Assembly: GCF_950295315.1 (NCBI RefSeq)
Contig: NC_080164.1
Location: 55,523,451 to 55,587,450 of the forward strand
DNA: 64,000 bases
Reading direction: 5' to 3'
From: Erinaceus europaeus
Taxonomy: Eukaryota > Chordata > Mammalia > Eulipotyphla > Erinaceidae
Positions 43,483-53,013 of this stretch are shown piece by piece (position 1 is the first letter of the stretch; every line of letters starts with the position of its first letter). The notes beneath the pieces were generated by a model. That model saw nothing but the letters and a program-made list of their open reading frames with translations, searched no databases and was not told the DNA's origin. A program made the translations under genes and the position numbers.

Positions 43483-43854
43483 AACACTAATCTTTTTATT
43501 TATTTATTTAACCCTTTTCCTCTCCTTTTATTTGCAGTGTTTAGTCTTATGATTCATCTATTGGATTGTACATAGTTTTGTCATGATTTCTGCTTAGGTT
43601 TGTTTACACAATGTATTTGCTAAACCTTTCTTTCTCCTCTCCTCCATTCATAGGGTGTAATTCTCAGATAAATGTTTTTACTATTTTGTTTGAAGGAAAA
43701 AAGAAACATGACATTATGTTTTTCACCATAAGTTTGTGTGACCAGGGTGGTAGTGGGAACTTCCCCCAAAGTGTTCAACTGTTCACTTTCCCCTTGGGAT
43801 ATTAATGTGGGATAATTGCTAAGGTTTGGCTTTGTCATCAAAAACATCTATGGG

Positions 43855-44405
43855 GGCTGGGGGTGAGCGGTGGCTCACTCAGTTAAGCACACAAAGTACT
43901 AAGCACAGTGATTCCAGCACCTGCTCCCCACTTGTAGTGAGGCTGCTTCAGAAGCCACTGGTGTAGCAGGTCTACAGGTGTGCTTTTTTATTTTTTTTGC
44001 CTCCAGGGTTATTGCTGGATTGCTGGGGCTCGGTACAAATCTACTGCTCCTATCGTTGTGGTTATTGCTGTCATTGTTGTTGGATAGGACAGAGAGAAAT
44101 GGAGAGAGAGAGGGAGAGAAAGACACCTGCAGCCCTGCTTCACTGCTTGTGAAGCAACCTCCCTGCAGGTGGGGAGTTGGGGACTCGAATTGGGATCCTT
44201 ACGCCAGCCGCTGCACTTTGTGCCATGTGTGCTTAACCCACTGCACTGCCGCCTGCTCCCCTGCAGGTGTCTATCTCCCCCACCCACCCCTCTCAGTTTC
44301 TCTCTATCCTATCCAATAAAATCGGAGGTGGAGGTAGGGGAGGAAAAAATAGTCCCTGGGAATGGTGGCTTTGTACCACTGGCACCAAGTCCAGGCGACA
44401 ACCTT
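43855..44405 (+). mobile_element. SINE, A-like, + strand, split by a nested minus SINE
   Basis: Head 43855-43985 (GGTGGCTCACTCAGTTAAGC, GCAGGTCTACAGGTGTGC) and tail 44261-44405 (CTGCAGGTGTCTATCTCCCC, CTATCCTATCCAATAAAATC, GGCACCAAGTCCAGGC). The minus SINE at 43986-44260 sits between them. Confidence 0.75.
43986..44260 (-). mobile_element. SINE, A family, minus strand, nested
   Basis: GCCTCCAGGGTTATTGCTGG, GGATAGGACAGAGAGAAATG, CACTGCCGCCTGCTCCC. Inserted in the opposite sense within another SINE, making a potential snap-back structure. Confidence 0.9.
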
Positions 44406-44406
44406 T

Positions 44407-44444
<38 letters not shown>
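44406..44444 (+). repeat. CA dinucleotide repeat at a SINE end
   Basis: About 18 CA units directly after the tail of the split SINE. Confidence 0.95.
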
Positions 44445-44445
<1 letters not shown>

Positions 44446-44674
44446 TCCCATTTAATCATTTGGTCTTTGGAAAAGTACTTAGTCTTTTAGAAATTTGGTA
44501 TTATCAGTACCTGCTTCATAAAGCTATAAGGATTACTGAAATAATGTATGCAAAATATTTAACGCAGTAGCTGGCAGTGATGCTTTTTTTTTTTTTTCAG
44601 AGTGTGGAATTAGGGGTGGGATGTTCCTTATCCCTTGGGATTCTCCTGTAGATTGTTCAAAGCAAAATGGGTTT

Positions 44675-44921
44675 TTTTTTCCCCGTTATTGGGGGATTTA
44701 TGTTTTACAGTCGACAGTAAATACAATAGTTTGTACATGCATGACATTTTTCAGTTTCCCACACAACAATACAACCCCCACTTGGTCCTCTGCCATCCTT
44801 TTCCAGGACCTGTACTTCCCCTCCACTCCACCCCAAAGTCTTTTACTTTGGTGCAATAACCAACTCTAGTCCAGGTTCTGCTTAGTGTTTCTCTTCTGAT
44901 CTTGTTTTTCAACTTGTTCCT
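44675..44921 (-). mobile_element. Short 5'-truncated L1-like 3' end, minus strand
   Basis: Starts with a T run and CCCCGTTATTGGGGG and carries ACAGTAAATACAATAGTTTG and CACTTGGTCCTCTGCCATCC. It is flanked by an imperfect direct repeat GCAAAATGG(G/A)TTTTT near 44662 and 44922, as expected of target-primed insertion. Confidence 0.6.
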
Positions 44922-45005
44922 GCAAAATGGATTTTTACTAAAGAGTGGGAATGACTATTTTAGGGCTATTGTGACTCTTATTTATTTATTATCTGCTTTC
45001 CAAAG

Positions 45006-45062
45006 GTTTTAATTTTTCATCCTCTGGAAGAGAAGATGTAGATGTGCGAACACTGGGAAATG
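45006..45062 (+). CDS. PUS10: PUS10 coding exon 11, catalytic motif (residues 337-356)
   Basis: 57 nt encoding SFNFSSSGREDVDVRTLGN plus the first base of Gly356. GREDVDVRTLG is the Pus10 active-site motif. The Asp after Glu346 (Asp347 here; corresponds to human Asp344 if the 3-residue insertion is counted) is the predicted nucleophile. Acceptor TTCCAAAG, donor GTAAGA. Confidence 0.96.
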
Positions 45063-45923
45063 GTAAGATTGCAACAGTGTTACTTTATTAGATCTAATTT
45101 TCAGATTATCACCCTTTTCAAACAACAGGTTTGCTGTAGTCACTTACAGTCAAAGTGGGCAGAGCCCAGAGCTTCTCCAAGTTAGGATGCTTTGTGCATT
45201 ATAGGATTACCTTTATAAAAGAAAATTATTGTTGTAACACAAGATTTTTCTTTCTTCAGAGGCCATCCTTATTGCATATCTATACTTACAAAGGGCTTTT
45301 ATGTGCATTAACAAGGTGGTGCCTGATGGTTTCCAAAAACTTTATTAATTGTTCTTCTGAATAACATTTCATCAGTATTAGTTCTTTTTGTATATCTTCA
45401 TTTAAAAAGGCTATTCTGCTCTTAGTCTTCATTCTCTCATTTTGCATTGTTGCATTAGAAAAAAGATGATACAAGTTAACTCTCAGTTATTTGAGATTTA
45501 TAGTCCCCCTCATGGACCATGGCTTTCATTTTTTCACTAGTGTACTAAACAAGGAGGATGGATTTCAACCTAGTATATCTGGGCATTGCTGCAACTAAAT
45601 CAAGTAGTGATTGTTTAGATTTTATTATGTAATTAACACAGACTTATTTATGGACCTTTGTGAAAGCAGTCATAGTCACATATTATCTGTACTTGGGTTT
45701 AGCAGCCTCTTCCCCTACCCCCATTTCTTACCCCCCCCCAAAAAAAAACACACCTTGATTAAATCTCTTCACATATTCTTTCCTAACCCATATGTAGTTG
45801 TGTCACTAAATTTTCAGTCCTCTGGATTCAACTCGTTTTTCACACCTCCTAGCCCTCTTGCATTAGTCCAAGTGTTAACTCCATCAACACGTTTCTGTTT
45901 CATGACGGGGTGTGTGCTGCCAG
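45063..45923. other. Intron 11, nothing recognised
   Basis: Unique-looking sequence between exons 11 and 12, with a C9 then A8 run near 45732. Confidence 0.45.
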
Positions 45924-46000
45924 GAAGGCCCTTTGCAATTGAGCTGGTGAATCCTCATAGAGTACATTTCACTTCACAAGAAATTAAGGAGCTTCAGCAG
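45924..46000 (+). CDS. PUS10: PUS10 coding exon 12 (residues 356-381)
   Basis: 77 nt, acceptor GCTGCCAG. It completes Gly356 and continues RPFAIELVNPHRVHF to ELQQ, phase 0 before GTAAAC. The GRPFAIE segment directly follows the catalytic motif. Only 91 bases separate it from exon 13. Confidence 0.96.
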
Positions 46001-46091
46001 GTAAACCACTTCATGACATGGAAATTGTCATGTTTCTGTAACTGTAGCTGAACTAGAGTTGTTAACTGTTTTTCTTTTTCTGCTACTACAG

Positions 46092-46147
46092 AAAATTAAT
46101 AATTCATCTAACAAAATCCAAGTCCGTGACCTGCAGCTTGTTACAAG
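46092..46147 (+). CDS. PUS10: PUS10 coding exon 13 (residues 382-400, split codon)
   Basis: 56 nt, acceptor ACTACAG and donor GTAAGG. It encodes KINNSSNKIQVRDLQLVT and two bases of Arg400. The neighbouring downstream intron contains an old L1 3' end full of SINEs. Confidence 0.95.
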
Positions 46148-46269
46148 GTAAGGGTAGACTCACTGGAGATTATTTCAAAAAGGAAATTTGGGATGTATAC
46201 CATATATCTGATAAGGGAATTATACCCAGAATATATAAATAATTCATACACTTAAAAATAGGACAGTCC

Positions 46270-46405
46270 GTGGAGGGTAGATAAGCATAATGGTTATGCA
46301 AACAGACTCTCATGCCTGAGGCTCCAAAGTCCCAGGTTCAATCCCCTGCACCGCCATAAGCCAGAGCTGAACAGTGTTTTGGTAAAAAAAAAAAAAAAAA
46401 AAAAA
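46270..46405 (+). mobile_element. SINE, C type, first of a double insertion
   Basis: GGTAGATAAGCATAATGGTT, AGGTTCAATCCCCTGCACCG, long A tail. ATAGGACAGTCC precedes it. Confidence 0.9.
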
Positions 46406-46411
46406 GGCAGT

Positions 46412-46696
46412 CCACGGGCAGTAGCACAACAGGTTAAGTGCATGTGGTGCAAAGTGCAAGGACCGGCATAAGGATGCCAGTTCAAGTCCCCGGCTCCCCA
46501 CCTGCAGGGGAGTTGATTCACAGGCAGTGAAGCAGGTCTGCAGGTGTGTCTATCTTTCTCTCCCCCTCTCTGTCTTCCCCTCTATCGATTTCTCTGTCCT
46601 ATCCAACAATGATGCTGTCAACAACAACAACAATAACTACAACAATAAAAATAAGGGCAACAAAAGGAAAAATAAATAAATAAATAAATATAAAAA
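46412..46696 (+). mobile_element. SINE, A family, second of a double insertion
   Basis: ACGGGCAGTAGCACAACAGG to GGGCAACAAAAGGAAAAATA. GGCAGTCC precedes it and ATAGGACAGTCC follows it, matching the site left of the C SINE. Confidence 0.92.
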
Positions 46697-47330
46697 AATA
46701 GGACAGTCCAAGTAGAAATGGGGAAATAATGAGCATTCCTACAAAGATAATATATAAATGGACATATGAAAAAAATGCTCAAAATAATCAGAGGCATGCA
46801 AGAATAAACTATGTTGAGATTATACTTTATACATATTATAATGGCTATAATAAAAAAAGCAGAAAATAGTGGAACCCTCATAAACCATTAATAAGATTGT
46901 AAGTATGGCTATTTTAGAAAATAACTTGGCCATTTCTCAAAAAGTTAGAGTTACCATATGATCCAGCAATTCTATTTCTAGATATATACCCAAGTGACAT
47001 GAAGATGTATGTCAACACAAAGGCTTACACATAAGTGTTTATAGTATTTACAATGGCAAAAAGAAACCATCCATATGCTTGGGAATAAGCAAAATGTAGT
47101 ATATCCATAACAATGGATTATAATTCATTCATTATTAAAAAAAAAAGGAATGAAGTCATACTATAGCTTGGATGAACCCTGAAAACATTCCTAAGCTAAT
47201 GAAACCAGACACCAAATAGTATATATCACATGATTCCATTTTATAGGAAAAGTTTAGTGTTGTGAAATATATAGGCAATAAGCCATTTAGTGTCTATCTG
47301 GGAGAAATAGGGATTAGGAAGTGCCTGCCA

Positions 47331-47540
47331 GGGTCCGGTGGTAGCGTACTTGCTTGAGTGCACATGTTATAATGCGCAAGGACCCGAGTTTGAGCCCCAA
47401 TCCTCACCTGCAAGGGGAAAACTCTGCAAGTGGTGAAGCAGTCTTGCAGGTGTCTGTCTGTCTCTTTCCCTATCACACCCTTCACTCTTGATTTCTGGCT
47501 GTCTCTTTCCAATAAATAAAGATTAAAAAGAAAAGGAAAT
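47331..47540 (+). mobile_element. SINE, B family, inside the L1
   Basis: GGTCCGGTGGTAGCGTACTT, GGACCCGAGTTTGAGCCCCA, ATTTCTGGCTGTCTCTTTCC, AATAAATAAAGATTAAAAAG. Confidence 0.9.
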
Positions 47541-47687
47541 GACTGCAGATAGGTATAGTCTTATTTTGGGAGTAATAAAAGTACTCTAAAAATTAGATTG
47601 TGGTGATGGCTATACAGTTCTATAAATTAAAAATTAATGAATTGTACAGTTAAATGAGACATATAAATTATATCTCAACATTTTTTT

Positions 47688-47826
47688 AAAAAAAATTATT
47701 TCTTCATAAACATGAAAGGGAGAGAGCCAGAGAATTACTTTGGCACATATTATGTCAGTGATTGAATTCAGGGCCTCATGTTTCTGAATTCAGCACTCTA
47801 ATTGCTACACCATTTCCTAGGCTGCA
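47688..47826 (-). mobile_element. SINE, D type, minus strand
   Basis: CCAGAGAATTACTTTGGCAC, GAATTCAGGGCCTCATGTTT, ACACCATTTCCTAGGCTGC. Confidence 0.65.
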
Positions 47827-47840
47827 ACAAAGTTGTTATT

Positions 47841-48250
47841 ACGGGAGCTGGGCAGTGTCACACCAGATTGAGCGCACATAGTATGAAGCACAAGGACTCG
47901 GCAAAGATACCAGTTTGAGCCCCTAGCTCCCCACCTTCCAGTGGAGGGGGGGTGTTGAAGCAAGTGTCTTTCTAGCTCTCTCCTTCTCTATCTCCCTTTC
48001 TCTCTGTCCTTTCCAATAAAATGAAGGAGAAGGAGGGGGAGGAAGAAGAAGAAGAAGAAGAAGAAGAAGAAGAAGAAGAAGAAGAAGAAGAAGAAGAAGA
48101 AGAAGGAGAGGGAGAGGGAGAGGGAGAGGGAGAGGGAGAGGGAGAGGGAGAGGGAGAAGAAGAAGAAGAAGAAGAAGAAGAAGAAGAAGAAGCCTCCAGA
48201 AGCAATGGATTTGTAGTGCCTGCACCAAGTCCTGGTTGGGGAAAAAAAGT
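47841..48250 (+). mobile_element. SINE, A family long form, with expanded purine tract
   Basis: GGGAGCTGGGCAGTGTCACA, CAGTTTGAGCCCCTAGCTCC, CTGTCCTTTCCAATAAAATG, the purine tract, then GCCTCCAGAAGCAATGGATT and CCAAGTCCTGGTTGGGG. Confidence 0.88.
48023..48192 (+). repeat. 170-base uninterrupted purine tract (GAA and GGGAGA repeats)
   Basis: Only A and G on the + strand from 48023 to 48192: a GGA-rich start, a long GAA block, a GGGAGA block of about eight units, then GAA again. It grew inside a SINE. The poly-Glu and poly-Leu/Ser frames across it are artefacts. Confidence 0.97.
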
Positions 48251-48286
48251 TATTATTATTGTGAATATGATGATGATGATTATGTT

Positions 48287-48547
48287 AATCCCACTAGGGT
48301 TATCTCTGGGCTTGGTGCCTGCACAGTGAATCCAGTTTCCAGTAGCCTTTTTTTTTTCTCTTTGATTTGATAGGACAGAGATAAATTATGGGGGGTGGGG
48401 TAGATAGAGATGGTGAGAGAGAGAGAGACCCTGCAAACCCACTTCACAACTTGGTAAAGCTTCCCCCCCGCAGGTGGGGAGGGTCTTTGAACCCGGATCC
48501 TTGAATTGGTAACGTGCACTCAGCCAGGAGTGCACTGATCGGCCTCC
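48287..48547 (-). mobile_element. SINE, minus strand, upstream of exon 14
   Basis: CACTAGGGTTATCTCTGGGC, TTGATAGGACAGAGATAAAT, GAGTGCACTGATCGGCCTCC. Ends about 90 bases before PUS10 exon 14. Confidence 0.83.
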
Positions 48548-48635
48548 ATAGTCACTTTAAAGAAAGGGATGATTGGGCAAGGCTTGTGCATGGTTTATTT
48601 ATTTATACAAACCTTGTTTAATTGTTTTTATTTAG

Positions 48636-48753
48636 AGAGGCAATAGGACATATGAAAGAAGGTGAAGAAGAAAAGACCAAAACTTACAGTGCCTTAATAT
48701 GGACAAATAAAGCACTACAGAAGGAAGACATTGAATTTTTAAATGATATAAAG
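48636..48753 (+). CDS. PUS10: PUS10 coding exon 14 (residues 400-439)
   Basis: 118 nt, acceptor TATTTAG and donor GTAATT. It completes Arg400 and encodes EAIGHMKEGEEEKTK, YSALIWTNKAL and DIEFLNDIK. It is closely bracketed by SINEs in opposite orientation, about 90 bases upstream and 65 bases downstream. Confidence 0.95.
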
Positions 48754-48817
48754 GTAATTTAAGTGCTCTAATTATTTTATTTCTGTTCTTTGATTGACTG
48801 AAAAAGAATCCTTTGTG

Positions 48818-49088
48818 GGGGCTGGGCGGTGGTACACATAGTATGAAGTGCAAGCACCTGAACAAAGACCCTGGTTCAAGCCCCCGGCTCCCCACCTTCT
48901 GGGGAGTTGCTTCACAGGTGGTGAAGAAGGTCTGCAGGTGTCTGTTTTTCTCTCCCCCTCCCTGTCTTCTCCTCCCCTCTCAGTTTCTCTCTGTTCTATC
49001 CAATTAAAATGGGGGAAACAAAGGCCAGCAGGAGTTGGCACCAAGTCCCAGCAATAACCCTGGAAGCAAAAAAAAAAAAAAAAAAAAA
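48818..49088 (+). mobile_element. SINE, A family long form, downstream of exon 14
   Basis: GGGGGCTGGGCGGTGGTACA, GGGAGTTGCTTCACAGGTGG, GCACCAAGTCCCAGCAATAA, CCTGGAAGC, poly-A. Confidence 0.88.
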
Positions 49089-49119
49089 CCATTGTTTCCT
49101 AGTTTATTGCAAATAAATC

Positions 49120-49320
49120 ACATAACATGGGCTTTGGGATTTGTGACACCTAGTTTAAAATCTTGGCTTTCTCATGTGCTAATTGAGTAACTGGGATATT
49201 CATCTACTATGTCTGAAAGGCAGTGTTGTTAGTAATTATGTGTCTGACTCTGAGGACAGGTTGCCTGGGTGTAAATCTTGGATCTCTATCTCTCAGTTGT
49301 GTGACTTTAGTGCTTTATAA
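49120..49320 (+). mobile_element. MIR-type fragments, sense (two pieces)
   Basis: GGTTGCCTGGGTGTAAATCT then TGGATCTCTATCTCTCAGTT and GTGTGACTTTAGTGC are MIR 5' half. A second, weaker MIR-like piece precedes it at about 49128-49200. Confidence 0.55.
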
Positions 49321-49347
49321 AATTAGTCTCAAAAAATTAAATGAATT

Positions 49348-49575
49348 GGAGCCAAGTGGTGGTGCACCAAGTAGAGCACACACATTATGTTACATAATGA
49401 CCATAATGGTTTAATCCTCCCACCTCCACCTACAAGGAACAAGCTTCATGAGCAGTGGAAAAGTACTGCAGATGTCTCTGCCTTCCCCCCATCTCTCACT
49501 CTCTGTTAAAAAACAAAACAGACAGAAAGAGAAAGGAAATGGTGAGTTGTACAGCCACCAAGACCCAGTGCATTC

Positions 49576-49578
<3 letters not shown>
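49348..49578 (+). mobile_element. SINE, B family with 3' extension
   Basis: GGAGCCAAGTGGTGGTGCAC, AACAAGCTTCATGAGCAGTG, GGTGAGTTGTACAGCCACCA. Continues into a CA repeat. Confidence 0.75.

Positions 49579-49640
<62 letters not shown>
49579..49640 (+). repeat. CA dinucleotide repeat at a SINE end
   Basis: About 30 CA units; same placement as the CA run at 44406. Confidence 0.95.
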
Positions 49641-49641
<1 letters not shown>

Positions 49642-51327
49642 CAAATGATCTGCAATATGTTTGGTCATCTGTAAAAAAGGTAGTATGAACTAGAACTTAT
49701 CTAAGCAGAATCATTTGTGTGTGCTTGTATTTGTTTCTGAAAAGTCAACAATATGAGCATAGTAGAATGCGGTGTTAGAGTAAATGAAATCACTTCCTGT
49801 CATCTTATAATATTAAGCAGCCCAAAAAAGACGTGAACTTGTTGATCTGAGTGCTATGTTGGAAGTAGTGGTGGGTCTAGCTAGTAGCTCAATTAATATT
49901 CTGTTAAACTAGTTCATGAGTCAGAATCCTAGGAATGCTAAAGGTCATGAGGAGAAGTTAGAATTTTCTGTATTCATTTGAAGGCCAGCTGTTTCTGTAC
50001 TCTGTAGTGGCCATATACTGATAGGTTCCTTAATAATTATAATTAATTAAAAGCCTTGGTTTTTTTTTTTTTTTTTTTGGTCTTTTGGGATCAGAGAGCT
50101 TAATTCATCTGAACAAAGTGCTTCTAATATCAAAAAATTGTGGTCATAAAACCTGTATGTTAGGAGTGCCCACTGACTCCCCATTCTGGTAAAAGCAGCC
50201 ACATCATTTCAAGTGTAGTCTTTGTCAGAACTTGCTCTTTCTTTTTTGGTGAAGAACCTGACAGAGGGGAGGCCAGACAGAAAACTTTTGTTTACTTAGT
50301 GCTTCAGGCACTCAGTAATCATGTAAATTAAGTAGTTGTTCCAACAAGAAAAGTACAGAGGAAGATTCAAAGCTCTTAAGAAATTAGACAGGATTCAAAG
50401 TTCTTATGAACTTCATATCTGGTTATACCTGATTTATTTATTTTTCACCAGAGTTATTGTTGGGACTTGTGCCTGCATGTTGATTTCATCTCTTCAAGCA
50501 GCCTTTTTTTTTTTCCCCTTTCTTTAAATACAGAGCAGGAGTGAGAGGGGAGACAGAAAGAGACACGTGCAGCATTGCTCCACTGTTTGTGAAGCATCCC
50601 TCCTGTATATGTGTGTCACCACCTGGCCCCTATTTTTAAAACTTGGAATTAGTTGAGCTTTTACAATGTTAGTTTCTATTTCTTATTTTATATCTTATGA
50701 CAGAAAGAGAAATACCTACTATGAGAAAAACACTGCGTGCTCCTACAAAATCTGAAATATAAAAAGACGCACAGGTTATTATTATTCTCAAGTAACCTGA
50801 ACTGGGAAAATATTGATAGTCTAGATAATTGTACACACTTAATTTTAACTATTATGTTGAAATGCTTCCTTGAACAATGGTGTAACTTTTGATTTTTCAG
50901 ATATACTTTACTTTCATCAAATTGAAAAAATAACTCTGCAAGTAGCTATGAGAGTCCCCCAAACCTAAAAACTGTTCAAAAACATGAGTCATGATGTATT
51001 TTCTACAACCAGCTATTTCTCACTTTGCCTGAAATACCCAATATTAATTCACTTTCATGGGTGGGGGAGGGATGTTGGTTAGAGTTAAATATTTCTAGAA
51101 GAGTTATGTTAAGTGAAGGGCAATATAAACATCCATGCCCTTAATCAATGTGCTAAAGATTTAGGGACTGTTTACTTGGCAGTCTTTTTTATGGCATAGT
51201 CAAGCCCAGAAAAATGAATAATCATGAACAAGGTTATGAAAAGTCTGACAAAGTTTGAGCCCAAGGGAATATAACTTATTATAGTTTTAGCTTCTATCCT
51301 GACAGTGCTCTAAAGAAAACATCTGTG
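49641..51327. other. Intron 14, mostly unique
   Basis: Apart from the minus SINE at 50433-50632 and a T run near 50060, nothing recognised. Confidence 0.45.
50433..50632 (-). mobile_element. SINE, minus strand, internally shortened
   Basis: TTCACCAGAGTTATTGTTGG, CTCCACTGTTTGTGAAGCAT, TGTGTCACCACCTGGCCCC. Confidence 0.75.
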
Positions 51328-51468
51328 GCGGGATAGATAGCATAATGGTTATGCAAAGAGACTCTCATGCCTGAGGCTCTGAAGTCCCAGGTTCAATCCC
51401 CCGCACCACCATAAACCAGAGCTGAGCAGTGCTCTAGTAAAAAAAAATAATAATAATAAAACAAAACT
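51328..51468 (+). mobile_element. SINE, C type, 14-bp duplication
   Basis: GGATAGATAGCATAATGGTT, AGGTTCAATCCCCCGCACCA, GAGCTGAGCAGTGCTCTAGT. AGAAAAC(A/G)TCTGTG flanks it (about 51314 and 51469). Confidence 0.9.
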
Positions 51469-51572
51469 AGAAAACGTCTGTGATGATCCATGGATGACAA
51501 AGGAAATGTTTGTTAATACAGACCTCTCGGGGCAGCAGAGCTTACTCCATGATTATGTATCATATTCTCTAG

Positions 51573-51715
51573 GACCTAAAGATTGACCAAAAAACCCCTC
51601 TGCGGGTCCTTCACCGGAGGCCCTTGGCTGTGAGAGCTCGAGTCATTCACTCCATGGAAACATGCTATGTGGATGAGCATCATTTCCGCCTCTTTCTCAA
51701 GACTCAAGCTGGAAC
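51573..51715 (+). CDS. PUS10: PUS10 coding exon 15 (residues 440-487, split codon)
   Basis: 143 nt, acceptor TTCTCTAG, donor GTATCT (weaker than its neighbours). It encodes DLKIDQKTPLRVLHRRPLAV, then RARVIHSMETCYVDEHHFRL and FLKTQAG plus two bases of Thr487. The TPLRVLHRR block and TQAGTYIKE are core family motifs. Confidence 0.96.
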
Positions 51716-51777
51716 GTATCTTTTTCATCTTCTGCATAGCAATAATATAACCAGAAAACCGTAGAAAATAAGCTCAG

Positions 51778-52045
51778 TAGTAGGTAGTGGTGCCTGTGGT
51801 TGAATGAATGTGCACGTTACCACACACAGGGACCCAGATTCGAGTCCCTGCTCCCCATCTGCAGGTATGACACTTCATGAGATGTGAAAGAAGTTAATAG
51901 GTGTCTATCTCCCTCTCCCCTCTCAATTTCTCTCGGTCATATCAAATAAAATGGGAAAAGATGGCCGCTGAGAGTAGATGATTTGTAGTGCCAGCAGTGA
52001 GCCCAGCAATAATAATGGTGGAAAAAAATAAGAAGAAAAAGAAAA
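51778..52045 (+). mobile_element. SINE, A-like long form, divergent
   Basis: GTAGGTAGTGGTGCCTGTGG, CAGATTCGAGTCCCTGCTCC, GGTCATATCAAATAAAATGG, GCAGTGAGCCCAGCAATAAT. Begins about 60 bases after PUS10 exon 15. Confidence 0.8.
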
Positions 52046-52284
52046 ATATGTTCAGTTTGATCTGAGAGGGATTAGGGAGAGCACTAAATTGTGGAAGAAC
52101 CCTTTCCTTGTTTGAGTGTATATCCCCCCCCCCCATTACATTTGTGTTTTTCAGAACGACATTTTAAATCATAAGGCAGCAAATGTTCAACATCTGAACT
52201 TTATTTTATATTTTATAAACAATGAAATTCACTTTTCTTTGTGGAATAGGCCCGTCACAGTGTCATTCCATTGCTTCTTTTACT

Positions 52285-52375
52285 TTGGAGAGAGGGCCAG
52301 GGGAGTTACAGCACTTTTCAACCATGCATGGTAGGGTATGACATCTACCAGGTGAGCTATCTCCAGGACCCTACC
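52285..52375 (-). mobile_element. SINE-like remnant, minus strand
   Basis: Only GGAGTTACAGCACTTTTCAA and AGGTGAGCTATCTCCAGGAC remain. Confidence 0.3.
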
Positions 52376-52414
52376 ATGAACTTTTAAAGTTGTGCTTCTT
52401 GTAACTACTGTTTT

Positions 52415-52470
52415 TCACAGTGGTGAGCACATAGTAATCACTCAGGAGATGTTTTTGATGGATCTACTTA
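52415..52470 (+). mobile_element. L2/MIR-type tail fragment
   Basis: CACAGTGGTGAGCACATAGT followed by AATCACTCAGGAGATG fits the L2/MIR terminus. Short and old. Confidence 0.35.
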
Positions 52471-52764
52471 TTTACATATTTTGCAAATCACACATTAATG
52501 ATCACATTTCGATTTTTTTTCAGCATCTTGAACATCTGTCACATATTAAAACTTGAATAGTAGATGAACATGGCCCCGCTTTACACATTGGTCTTCACTT
52601 TATGTGGTCATTGACCCAGAACAATGGGGTAATTTTAAAGCTGACCCATTGTTGGTAACCTGCCCTGCCTTGTATGATTTTTGTATCAAAACTGAGTTGA
52701 TAGATAGAATATATCAGGATGCTGTAGAATTTTAGTTTTAGTTCATTTTTAAAAGGTGCTCCTA

Positions 52765-52997
52765 GTTTTTGTTGCCCTTGTTTTTTTTTATTGTAGTTAT
52801 TGATGTTGTTGGATAGGACAGAGAGAAATGGAGAGAGGAGGGGGAGACAGAGAGGGGGAGAGGAAGATAGACACCTGCAGACCTGCTTCACCGCCTGTGA
52901 AGTGACTCCCCTGCAGGTGGGGAGCCAGGGGCTCGAACCGGGATCCTTATGCTTGGCGCCACCTGTGCTTAACCTGCTGCGCTACCGCCCGGCTCCC
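52765..52997 (-). mobile_element. SINE, A family, minus strand, 16-bp duplication
   Basis: TTGTTGCCCTTG to GCTACCGCCCGGCTCCC. AGGTGCTCCTAGTTTT at 52754-52769 and 52998-53013. It has a short internal deletion in the head near 52955. Confidence 0.94.
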
Positions 52998-53013
52998 AGG
53001 TGCTCCTAGTTTT

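Larger units (their letters stand above)
46180..47690 (+). mobile_element. Old L1 (LINE-1) 3' end, interrupted by three SINEs
   Basis: Fragments in order match the L1 ORF2 end and 3' UTR: GAATTATACCCAGAATATAT near 46217, ATGATCCAGCAATTCTATTT near 46959, GGATGAACCCTGAAAACATT near 47170, and the tail ATTGTGGTGATGGCTATACA then TTAAATGAGACATATAAATT near 47650. A C SINE, an A SINE and a B SINE are inserted in it. Size and divergence suggest an ancient mammalian L1M-type copy. Confidence 0.8.

Noticed and set aside
43280..43552. 90-codon frame with Arg/Gly/Pro-rich sequence, and many similar ones
   Set aside because: Lies within a minus-strand SINE; the same peptide pattern recurs at every A-family copy.
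45611..46051. 146-codon frame, the longest in the window
   Set aside because: It contains PUS10 exon 12 in frame, but the upstream two-thirds is intronic low-complexity sequence with an acceptor at 45922-45923.
48021..48329. 102-codon + strand frame with long poly-Glu/Gly-Glu, and minus poly-Leu/Ser frames
   Set aside because: Produced by the GAA/GGGAGA microsatellite inside a SINE; no gene-like composition or splice context.
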